64,000 nucleotides of DNA, taken from Gammaproteobacteria bacterium (lineage in GTDB: Bacteria > Pseudomonadota > Gammaproteobacteria > Nevskiales > Nevskiaceae). The position numbers and the translations under genes are program-made. This document shows positions 9,973-17,489 of the stretch, in pieces; position 1 is the stretch's first letter; every line of letters begins with the position of its first letter. The stretch lies in assembly GCA_022599775.1 (NCBI GenBank), contig JAHZLQ010000032.1:1-64000 (forward strand), written 5' to 3'. The notes under the pieces were generated by a model. The model was not told where the DNA came from. It did not search any database and saw only the letters and a program-made list of their open reading frames with translations.

Positions 9973-10854
9973 ATGAACTCAGCCCCCAACACGGCGCCCG
10001 CCATCGTTCCCCGCCAGGGTCCGGGCCTGGGCCTGGAAGGAGACATTCCCAAATACTGGTTCGGCGGTGATCCGTTCAAGACGCGTCTGTTCGACGCCAT
10101 GTCGCTGTTGTTTCCGGAAGGCGAGAAATTCTTCATCGCTTGCGTGCGCGACTACCGCGAGCGGATCGACGATCCGGAGCTGCTGGCACAGGTCAAGGCC
10201 TTCACCTATCAGGAAGGCCAGCACGGCATGGTCCACACGCGCTTCAACGACCGCCTGAAGGAACAGGGCGTCGAAGTGGACCACATCATTGCCGAACAGC
10301 GGCGCGTGCTGTTCGATGTTTTTCGCCAGCGCTTGCCGAAAGCGTTCACCCTGGGTCAGACGGTCGCCTCGGAGCACTTCACGGCGCTGATGGCGCACAG
10401 CTTTCTGGACACCGGACTGTTCCACGACGCCGATCCGCGAATTCGCGCGATGTACGCCTGGCATGCGGTCGAGGAAATCGAGCACAAGGCGGTCGCTTTC
10501 GATGTCTACCGGAACGTCGCGCGCGGCAGTTGGCTGACGCGCGCCCTGAGCATGCTCTGGGTCAGCCTGCTGTTCCCGCTGCACACCTTCCTGATCATGC
10601 GTCACATGTTTCAGGTGGACGGCCTGCCGGCTCGGGGGCGACTCTGGCTGCGTGGCCTGTGGTGGATGTACGGAACGCGCGGCATCTTCCTGCGCATGGT
10701 TCCGGACTACCTTCGCTACTACAGCCCGCGGTTTCATCCCTGGCAACACGGCGGCATGGAAGTCCATGCGCGGTGGCGCGAGGCCTATGAAACCTCAGGT
10801 GGCGACGCGGTCGCCGCCGGCGATGCGACGGACGCGATGGCAAAGGCCGCCTAA
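9973..10854 (+). CDS. Predicted metal-dependent hydrolase (PF10118 family)
   Basis: A 293-aa protein of the family named predicted metal-dependent hydrolase, which is mostly helical and biochemically uncharacterised. Ferritin-like metal-binding residues are visible: the YQEGQHGMVHTRFN motif (about residue 76) and HAVEEIEHKAVAFDVY (about 165). Conserved Glu and His pairs there suggest a di-metal centre. The ATG at 9973 is chosen because CGGAGG lies just upstream. Its stop overlaps the convergent dnaQ stop by 4 bp. Members often neighbour AraC regulators and lipid or hydrocarbon genes, so a role in fatty acid or alkane metabolism is plausible but unproven. Confidence 0.8.
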   Translation: MNSAPNTAPAIVPRQGPGLGLEGDIPKYWFGGDPFKTRLFDAMSLLFPEGEKFFIACVRDYRERIDDPELLAQVKAFTYQEGQHGMVHTRFNDRLKEQGVEVDHIIAEQRRVLFDVFRQRLPKAFTLGQTVASEHFTALMAHSFLDTGLFHDADPRIRAMYAWHAVEEIEHKAVAFDVYRNVARGSWLTRALSMLWVSLLFPLHTFLIMRHMFQVDGLPARGRLWLRGLWWMYGTRGIFLRMVPDYLRYYSPRFHPWQHGGMEVHARWREAYETSGGDAVAAGDATDAMAKAA

Positions 10855-11567
10855 ACGGATTCCGGCCAGAGGCGCTTGCCGGACTTCTCCTCGATCGCGG
10901 CGAGCCGTGTGAGGTGGGCTTCGATCTCGATCTCGTCGGCCGGACGCAGCGTCAACGGCAAACCCTCGGCCCTGGCAAACAAGGCGCGCAGCTCCGGCGT
11001 CAGGCCATGGTCTTTTGATTCATCACTGGCCAGCAGCAAGGTCTCCTGGCCGCCGGTCATCCCCAGATAGACGTCGGCGAGCAGGCGTGCGTCCAGTAGC
11101 GCGCCATGCAGTTCGCGGTGCGAGTTGTCGACCTCGTAACGCTTGCACAGGGCATCCAGACCGTTCTTCTGTCCAGGATGCTTCTGCCGCGCCATCACCA
11201 GCGTGTCGGTGATCGTGCCCAGAGACGCCAGCGTGGTCGACAATCCGGCGCGCCGGAATTCGTAGTCGAGAAACGTCGCGTCGAACGAAGCGTTGTGAAT
11301 CAGAAACTCCGCTCCCTGCAGATATTCCGTCAGTTCGGCGGCGATCTCGGGAAAGCGCTGCTTCGTCGACAGGAATTCGCGTGTCAGGCCGTGCACCTGG
11401 AATGCGCCGGGATCGCTGTCGCGGTCCGGGTTCAGGTACCAGTGCTTCTCGCCAATGACGCGACGATTGCGCACCTCGACGCAGCCGATTTCGATAATGC
11501 GGTGGTCCTGCGCGACATCGAGACCGGTGGTCTCGGTGTCGAGCACGATCTGTCTCGGGGCATTCAC
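10851..11567 (-). CDS. dnaQ: DNA polymerase III epsilon subunit (proofreading exonuclease)
   Basis: The 3'-5' exonuclease subunit of the replicative polymerase. Exo I is [11 protein letters not shown] (residues about 6-16, with the catalytic Asp and Glu), Exo II is [11 protein letters not shown] (about 95) and Exo III is [14 protein letters not shown] (about 155). The C-terminal tail of about 60 residues should bind the alpha subunit. The start is GTG at 11567, because it forms a 4-base GTGA overlap with the rnhA stop. Length is 238 aa. Its stop overlaps the convergent PF10118 gene. Confidence 0.96.
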   Translation of the reverse strand: MNAPRQIVLDTETTGLDVAQDHRIIEIGCVEVRNRRVIGEKHWYLNPDRDSDPGAFQVHGLTREFLSTKQRFPEIAAELTEYLQGAEFLIHNASFDATFLDYEFRRAGLSTTLASLGTITDTLVMARQKHPGQKNGLDALCKRYEVDNSHRELHGALLDARLLADVYLGMTGGQETLLLASDESKDHGLTPELRALFARAEGLPLTLRPADEIEIEAHLTRLAAIEEKSGKRLWPESV

Positions 11568-12016
11568 GGGGCGGCGACTCCGGAGATCAGTTCGTCGATT
11601 CCCTGATTGGCGAGACGATCGGCCTCCTCGTTGCCGACATCGCCGCTGTGGCCCCTGACCCAGTGCCATTGCACGCGATGCCGAGCAGCCGCCTCGTCCA
11701 GACGCTGCCACAGATCCTGGTTCTTCACCGGCTTGTTGCTCGCGGTTTTCCAGTTGCGGCGCTTCCAGTTCGGCAACCATTCCTGCAGGCCCTGCATGAC
11801 ATAGTTCGAATCGGTGTGCAGCGATACGGAACAGGGCTGACGCAAGGCTTCCAGCGCGCTGATCGCGGCCATCAGCTCCATGCGATTGTTGGTGGTCAGG
11901 GTCTCGCCGCCACACAGGCGCTTCTCATGCCCGTTGTGCCGCAACCACACGCCCCAGCCGCCGGGCCCGGGATTGCCACGGCAGGCGCCGTCGGTATAGA
12001 TGATGACTTCCTTCAT
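11564..12016 (-). CDS. rnhA: Ribonuclease HI
   Basis: It degrades the RNA strand of RNA-DNA hybrids. Length is 150 aa, normal for the family. The catalytic carboxylates are in [16 protein letters not shown] (Asp, residue 8), NNRMELMA (Glu), [11 protein letters not shown] (Asp) and [12 protein letters not shown] (Asp). It overlaps dnaQ by 4 bp and the upstream methyltransferase gene by 4 bp. This tight cluster is conserved in Gammaproteobacteria opposite gloB. Confidence 0.97.
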   Translation of the reverse strand: MKEVIIYTDGACRGNPGPGGWGVWLRHNGHEKRLCGGETLTTNNRMELMAAISALEALRQPCSVSLHTDSNYVMQGLQEWLPNWKRRNWKTASNKPVKNQDLWQRLDEAAARHRVQWHWVRGHSGDVGNEEADRLANQGIDELISGVAAP

Positions 12017-12753
12017 GCGTCGTGCGCGCTCGAACGGGCATCCGGAACGGCGATGCCGCCCAGGATCGGGGCGACCTTGGCGCGCACCGGCTTGCCGATC
12101 ATCGTCATCGGCAGCACGCGCTTGCGTGCCACCACGACGTAGTTGTCAGCCAGCGTCGACAACCAATTGACCGCGCGCGGCCGCCACCACGAGGAACCCG
12201 GCCCGAACCGGCGCAGTTCGGTGACCTCGAAATCCAGCAGCTCCAGCCAGTCGCACAGGCGGCCCGCGGCGATGAATCGCGCGCTGTCCGGAAAGGCGCG
12301 GTAGCGCGGCCCCAGCCGATTGCGCAGCCCCCACAGACTCCAGGGATTGAATCCGAGAATCATCAGGGCGCCGCGGTCGGTCAACACACGGTCGACCTCG
12401 CGCAGCAGATGGTGTGGTGAATGTGCGAATTCCAGGGCGTGCGCGAGAATCATGGTGTCGACACTCTTGCTCAGCAGCGGCACGCGGTCGGTTTCGATCT
12501 GCGCGTGGTTACCGGTATCGCGCACGGTACCGAGCACCAGTCGATGCAGGGTTGCCGCGCCCGCCATCAATTCACCGCCCTGCCCCCAGCTGCCGACCTG
12601 CACGCAGTAGCGGCCGAAGAATTCCGGCAGAACCCGGCGCAGTTCACATTCCTCAAGCGCCAGGGTGCGCCGGCCGCGCGGCGAGCGCGTCCACAGCATG
12701 TGGGTATAGCGATTGGGTGGTGCGGCTTTGCGTGGGTGACGCAGGGGCGCCAT
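12013..12753 (-). CDS. SAM-dependent methyltransferase next to gloB/rnhA
   Basis: A class I methyltransferase-fold protein. The glycine motif is degenerate ([14 protein letters not shown]), as is usual for this gloB/rnhA-linked family. [27 protein letters not shown] and [14 protein letters not shown] are family features (the latter starting near residue 130). The open frame extends to 12834, but the segment before the ATG at 12753 is low in family character; 12699 is another possible start. No clear Shine-Dalgarno decides the point. The substrate is unknown. It is divergent from gloB. Confidence 0.82.
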   Translation of the reverse strand: MAPLRHPRKAAPPNRYTHMLWTRSPRGRRTLALEECELRRVLPEFFGRYCVQVGSWGQGGELMAGAATLHRLVLGTVRDTGNHAQIETDRVPLLSKSVDTMILAHALEFAHSPHHLLREVDRVLTDRGALMILGFNPWSLWGLRNRLGPRYRAFPDSARFIAAGRLCDWLELLDFEVTELRRFGPGSSWWRPRAVNWLSTLADNYVVVARKRVLPMTMIGKPVRAKVAPILGGIAVPDARSSAHDA

Positions 12754-12969
12754 GGCTCGGTTCGGAAAATCGGGCGTCGCAAAATCATACGCGCCCGGCC
12801 GGGGCTCGCCCAGCCGCCGCGCACGAACCGCCATTAAGTTTCAGTTCGGGTTCGGCCGACTACGTTCGCCGGCTCCATCGCTGCGGGGGGCGCAGCCTGG
12901 ATGCGGTGCGTTGCGTTCCGACGCCACGCTGTAGTCACATGAGCGCTTCTTCTTGCATGGCCCTCTTCT

Positions 12970-13749
12970 ATGAACTCGATCGAACCGATACCGGCCTTCA
13001 GTGACAATTACATCTGGGCACTGGTCGGTGAGCGCTATGCCTGGATCGTCGATCCCGGCGAGGCCGCACCGGTTCGCAAATTCCTCAGCGACCGCAATCT
13101 GGGGCTCGCCGGCATTCTGGTGACGCATTGGCATCCGGATCATATCGGCGGCATCGCCGAATTGCTGCGCGAGGCCGCGATTCCGGTGGTCGGGCCCGCC
13201 GGTGAGGCTCAGCGCATCGAATTGCTGACCCGCCAAGTCGCCGATGGCGATCTTGTGGAGCTGCTCGGCCGGAGCTGGCGCGTGATCGAAGTTCCCGGGC
13301 ATACGCTGGGGCATATTGCCTATTACAGCGAGGGTCACCTGCTGTGCGGTGACACGCTGTTCTCGGCCGGCTGCGGGCGGCTGTTCGAAGGCACGCCGGA
13401 GCAGATGCACCACTCGCTGAGCCGCCTGTCCGAGCTGCCAGACGACACGCAGGTGTACTGCGCGCATGAATACACTGCCGCCAATCTGGCATTCGCCAAA
13501 GCCGTGGAACCGGACAGTGCGGCGCTACGCGAAGCCGAGGACAGCGTTCATGCGGCGCGTCAGCGCGGCCTGCCAAGCCTGCCCTCGACCATTGGACGCG
13601 AGCATCGAATCAATCCGTTCCTGCGCGTCGGCGAGCCTGCCGTGATCGCCGCGGCAAGAGCCCAAGGTGCCGAATCGGACGCGCCGGCAACGGTGTTTGC
13701 TACCCTGCGCAACTGGAAGGATAACTACAAAGCGCAGACCTCCAGATGA
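12970..13749 (+). CDS. gloB: Hydroxyacylglutathione hydrolase (glyoxalase II)
   Basis: It hydrolyses S-lactoylglutathione to lactate and glutathione, the second step of methylglyoxal detoxification. The binuclear metal-binding motif THWHPDHIGG is at about residues 54-63, with further ligands in PGHTLGHIAYY, GDTLFSAGCGR and CAHEYT. The C-terminal glutathione-binding region is present (GREHRINPFLR). Length is 259 aa, normal. Its stop overlaps the mltD start as ATGA. Confidence 0.96.
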   Translation: MNSIEPIPAFSDNYIWALVGERYAWIVDPGEAAPVRKFLSDRNLGLAGILVTHWHPDHIGGIAELLREAAIPVVGPAGEAQRIELLTRQVADGDLVELLGRSWRVIEVPGHTLGHIAYYSEGHLLCGDTLFSAGCGRLFEGTPEQMHHSLSRLSELPDDTQVYCAHEYTAANLAFAKAVEPDSAALREAEDSVHAARQRGLPSLPSTIGREHRINPFLRVGEPAVIAAARAQGAESDAPATVFATLRNWKDNYKAQTSR

Positions 13750-15029
13750 TCGGATTGACACTCGCGGCGCGGCGTCTTGCCGTGACGTTACTGCTGTTGC
13801 TGACGGCGATGCCCGGCCTGGCCGCCGAACAGATCTGGCCGCGTGTGTGCGAAGGCATGTCGCTGCACGGCGAGGCCCAGCCACAGGTCCAGAAGTGGCG
13901 CGACTACTACAGTTCGCACCCGCGTCGCGTTCGCTCGCTGCTTGCACCGAGCGAGCCTTGGCTATGGCATATCGTGCGCGCGATCGACGAGCGCGGGTTC
14001 CCCATGGAAATCGCCCTGCTGCCCGTGATCGAGAGCAACTACAACCCCAACGCCCGCTCGCCCGGTGGCGCCGAGGGGCTGTGGCAGTTCGTCGGCGTGA
14101 CCGCCCGCAATCACGGCCTGCGTGAAACCGATTGGTACGACGGCCGGCGAGACGCGCTCGCATCCACCGACGCGGCGCTCGACTACCTGGCAAACCTGCA
14201 TGACCTGTTCGACAACTGGCTGCTGGCGCTGGCGGCCTATAACGTCGGCGAGAACCGACTGATCGCCGAGCAGCGCAAGCAGCTGGCCGCCGGGCTTCCC
14301 CGCAATTTCTGGAAAATGCCGCTGCCGGAAGAAACGCGGGGCCATGTGCCACGCCTGCTCGGCTTGGCGCTGGCGGTGTGTGGCGAAGGCATGCGCCTGC
14401 CGGAGATCAAGGACACACCGGTCACGGACATCGTCCAACTGCCCGGCCAGATCGACCTGCAGGTCGCATCGGACTGGAGCGGTGTGCCCTTGTCGACCCT
14501 GTTCGCGATCAATCCTGGCCTGCGTTATTCGGTCACTGATCCGGACGGGCCGCACCGGCTGCTGATGCCGATCAGAAACATCGAGAAATTCAAGCTGCGG
14601 CTCGCAAGCGCCGACCAATCCGAGTTCGTCCGCTACGCTCGCTACACCGTCGCCAGCGGCGACAATCTTTCGTCCATCGCGCAACGCTACGGCTCGAGTG
14701 TCGGGGCGATACAACGCACCAATCGCCTCAGTGGTACGCTGATCAAGGTTGGCCATACCCTGATGATCCCGAAAGGCGGCAGGCCGGCAAGCACCTTGAA
14801 ATCACCGCTGGTCGCATCCACCACCACCTCCCGTCGGCAAAAGGCGGAGTACGTAGTGCAGGCAGGTGACAGCCTGTCCGTCCTTGCGCAACGATTCGGG
14901 GTCAGCCAAAAGGAATTGGAGTCATGGAACGACCTGTCGCGCAGCGGAGTCCTGCGTATCGGCCGAAAGCTGGTGATCTGGCTGCCGCAAGACGGCGACA
15001 GCAACAGCGAGCGTTCCCCGGATGCATGA
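13746..15029 (+). CDS. mltD: Membrane-associated lytic murein transglycosylase D-like, two LysM domains
   Basis: It cleaves peptidoglycan glycan strands. A signal peptide (residues 1-27, ending GLAAEQ) has no lipobox Cys, unlike E. coli MltD, so the protein is probably soluble in the periplasm or held by its LysM domains. The SLT domain has the catalytic Glu in PVIESNYNP followed by GAEGLWQFV and LAAYNVGENR. Two LysM repeats close the protein: VASGDNLSSIAQRYG (about 301) and VQAGDSLSVLAQRFG (about 375). It starts inside the gloB stop codon. It lies 81 bp before the TPR/ExbBD/AgmX cluster and could be transcribed with it, which fits an envelope-remodelling role. Confidence 0.93.
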   Translation: MIGLTLAARRLAVTLLLLLTAMPGLAAEQIWPRVCEGMSLHGEAQPQVQKWRDYYSSHPRRVRSLLAPSEPWLWHIVRAIDERGFPMEIALLPVIESNYNPNARSPGGAEGLWQFVGVTARNHGLRETDWYDGRRDALASTDAALDYLANLHDLFDNWLLALAAYNVGENRLIAEQRKQLAAGLPRNFWKMPLPEETRGHVPRLLGLALAVCGEGMRLPEIKDTPVTDIVQLPGQIDLQVASDWSGVPLSTLFAINPGLRYSVTDPDGPHRLLMPIRNIEKFKLRLASADQSEFVRYARYTVASGDNLSSIAQRYGSSVGAIQRTNRLSGTLIKVGHTLMIPKGGRPASTLKSPLVASTTTSRRQKAEYVVQAGDSLSVLAQRFGVSQKELESWNDLSRSGVLRIGRKLVIWLPQDGDSNSERSPDA

Positions 15030-15110
15030 ACCCGGGCTGGAGCGCAGCGAACGCGCAAGTAATCTGTCAGCTTGTTTTGCTACAGTCGGCGCGCTCGGAC
15101 TGATAACTCC

Positions 15111-17489
15111 ATGAATCTATACAAACGCCTGAAGACTTCGCTGTGGGTGGCGACCCTGGTCGCACTGCCGTTCGCCGCCAATGCCGGCGCGCCGACTCCG
15201 ATCGACCCGGAAGCGCTCAAGCTCGACCAGCAGGTCGGCACGCTCAAGAACGAGGTATTGCAGCTCAATCGCGCGCTCAACGCCCAGGAGCAGGCTCTGC
15301 TCTATCCGGCGTTCAGCCGCACGGACATCTACGTCAACGTCGATGTTCGGGGCTTTCTGCTGACGGACATGTTGGTCAGCATCGATGGCGGCACGCCGTT
15401 CACGTTTGCCTACACCGAGCGCCAGTCCGCCGCCTTTACTGACGGTGGCTGGCACCGCCTGGCGCGAACCAACGTCACCCAGGGTCCGCACCGCCTACAT
15501 GCGGAGTTCACCGGTCACTACATTACCGCCAAACCCGGCGACCCGCCGATCCACGGATCGCTCGAGACCAGCTTCAACAAACAGCTGGCCTCGCTCGACA
15601 TCGTGCTGCCATTGGCCGGGCTCGGACAAAGCCTGCAGATGGATTCGGTGCAGCGTCTGCAAGCGCCCTCCACGCTGATCGATTCAGACGATGCCTCGCA
15701 ACAATGGAAGCTCGACAACGCACGTGTCGACTACCGACTCGGCTCCGTGGGAGACCCCCGCCTCAAGGCGGCGCAGTTCTATGAAACCGAGGGCCGCTAC
15801 TTCACCGCGCTCACCGAACTGCTCAACATTGCCGACGAAGCGGGCTCCGACGACAGCTTTTCCCAAGACTACTTCTGGCTGCTCGCCGAGTGTTATCTGT
15901 CGTTCGGCCTGAAGCCGCAGGCCGAAGCGGTCTACGATCGCCTCGCACAGATGACCCAGTCCGCGCCGGAAACCCTGGCGAGGGCACGGCTGCGCATCGC
16001 CGAATTCGAGTACGAGCGCGGTTACCTGCCGGAAGCCACACGCGACCTGATGCGCCTACGCGAAACTCTGCCGCAGGCCCTGGTCATCGAGTGGCAGGAC
16101 CTGTTGTCACGGGTGCTGATGGAACAGGGCCGCTACAACGAAGCGGTCGAAGTACTGACCGAACTCGACAATGTCGACGAACACACTCCGTTCATGGAGT
16201 ACAACCTGGGCGTCGCCATGATCAACGACGGCCGGGTCGCCCAGGGCCGCAACCTGCTCGACCGCGTCGGCCGCATGCGTCCGGAAACCGTAAAGGAACT
16301 GGCGCTGCGCGATCGCGCCAATCTGTCGCTCGGTTACAGCTTCCTGCGCAACGAGCTCGGCGGCAGCGCGATTCCGGTATTCAACCGTGTCCAGGTCGAA
16401 GGCCCGTTCTCGAATCGCGCGCTGCTCGGCCTCGGCTGGTCGCAACTGGCACCGCTTGGAGATCGGCAGAATCGCGCTGCGGTCGGCGACGAAGACAATG
16501 CCGAGCGCAGCTTCAATGCCTTTTCCTCGCTAGGCGTGCTGATCCGCCCCGGATTCTTTGAAGACGACCTCTTCAAGCGCTCCGCGCTGCGTCCGTTCGC
16601 GCGCGGAAAGGTCGCCAAGGAAGCCGAAGAAGCGCTGCTGCGCGCCTTGGTGCCGTGGGTTGAACTGGTCAAGCGTGACCGCATGGACCCGGCCGTGCAG
16701 GAAGGCATGCTGGCAATCCCCTATGCGCTGGAGCGCCTCGGTGCGCACGAACAAGCCCTGGACCGCTACCTGATCGCGATAAAAACGCTCGAAGAGGGCC
16801 GTACACGCATCGATGCCGGAATCCAGTCGCTGAATAAACTGGCGATGGTCGAAACCATCGTGCGACGCGACGTGGACGCCGAATCCGGCTGGGATTGGCG
16901 CCTGCGTGACCTGCCCGACCTTCCAGAAACCTATTGGTTGACCTCGCTGCTGTCCGAGCATCGATTCCAGGAGGCGCTTAAGAACTACCGCGATCTGCGC
17001 TTTCTCGCGCGCCGCCTCGATACCTGGGAGGACCGCCTGCGACGCATCGAAAGTGGCGCACGGGCCGTACCGCCGGTTCCCGCGGACCTGCTGATCGCGG
17101 CACGTCGCAGCCGTGACTGGCTGCCGCAGGACTTGCCCGGCATCCGACTGCGCAGCAGCGATCACCTTGGAACCGTCAGCGAAGTTGAAGGCGCTGATTC
17201 GGCTCTGGCCAAAGCGCCGGTTGAGCTGTCGCTCGCCGACGCCCCGCCTGCCTTCGACGGCCCCAGTGAGAAGCTCGCCGTCACGGTGCCGGACATCGAC
17301 CGCCTGCGCCCGCTGCTGTCCGATATCGGCACCGCCCAGGCCGCATGGTTGCGCGACCTCGGTGTCAGGGAACTGGAAGGTCAGAAGCAACAGCTGGAGA
17401 AATACCTGCTCGAAGCACGCTTCTCGATGGCGCGCATCTACGACCACAAGATTCAGGCGGAAGATTCCGCGGCGGAGGGCGAGGAATGA
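15111..17489 (+). CDS. Exported TPR-type protein, first gene of the ExbBD/AgmX-like cluster
   Basis: A 792-aa periplasmic protein. The signal peptide is at residues 1-25 with an A-N-A/G cleavage site. A short coiled coil (about 33-62) and a beta-rich segment of about 110 residues (DIYVNVDVRGFLLTD onward) follow. Then come several TPR-like helical repeats (about 230-560), for example YFTALTELLNIADEAG and YNEAVEVLTELDNVD. No catalytic motif is visible. The ATG at 15111 is preferred because it begins the signal peptide. The gene ends in a 4-bp ATGA overlap with the next TPR lipoprotein. It resembles TPR partners of Agl/Glt-type motors by layout. It is probably a scaffold; function is unknown. 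Confidence 0.8.
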   Translation: MNLYKRLKTSLWVATLVALPFAANAGAPTPIDPEALKLDQQVGTLKNEVLQLNRALNAQEQALLYPAFSRTDIYVNVDVRGFLLTDMLVSIDGGTPFTFAYTERQSAAFTDGGWHRLARTNVTQGPHRLHAEFTGHYITAKPGDPPIHGSLETSFNKQLASLDIVLPLAGLGQSLQMDSVQRLQAPSTLIDSDDASQQWKLDNARVDYRLGSVGDPRLKAAQFYETEGRYFTALTELLNIADEAGSDDSFSQDYFWLLAECYLSFGLKPQAEAVYDRLAQMTQSAPETLARARLRIAEFEYERGYLPEATRDLMRLRETLPQALVIEWQDLLSRVLMEQGRYNEAVEVLTELDNVDEHTPFMEYNLGVAMINDGRVAQGRNLLDRVGRMRPETVKELALRDRANLSLGYSFLRNELGGSAIPVFNRVQVEGPFSNRALLGLGWSQLAPLGDRQNRAAVGDEDNAERSFNAFSSLGVLIRPGFFEDDLFKRSALRPFARGKVAKEAEEALLRALVPWVELVKRDRMDPAVQEGMLAIPYALERLGAHEQALDRYLIAIKTLEEGRTRIDAGIQSLNKLAMVETIVRRDVDAESGWDWRLRDLPDLPETYWLTSLLSEHRFQEALKNYRDLRFLARRLDTWEDRLRRIESGARAVPPVPADLLIAARRSRDWLPQDLPGIRLRSSDHLGTVSEVEGADSALAKAPVELSLADAPPAFDGPSEKLAVTVPDIDRLRPLLSDIGTAQAAWLRDLGVRELEGQKQQLEKYLLEARFSMARIYDHKIQAEDSAAEGEE

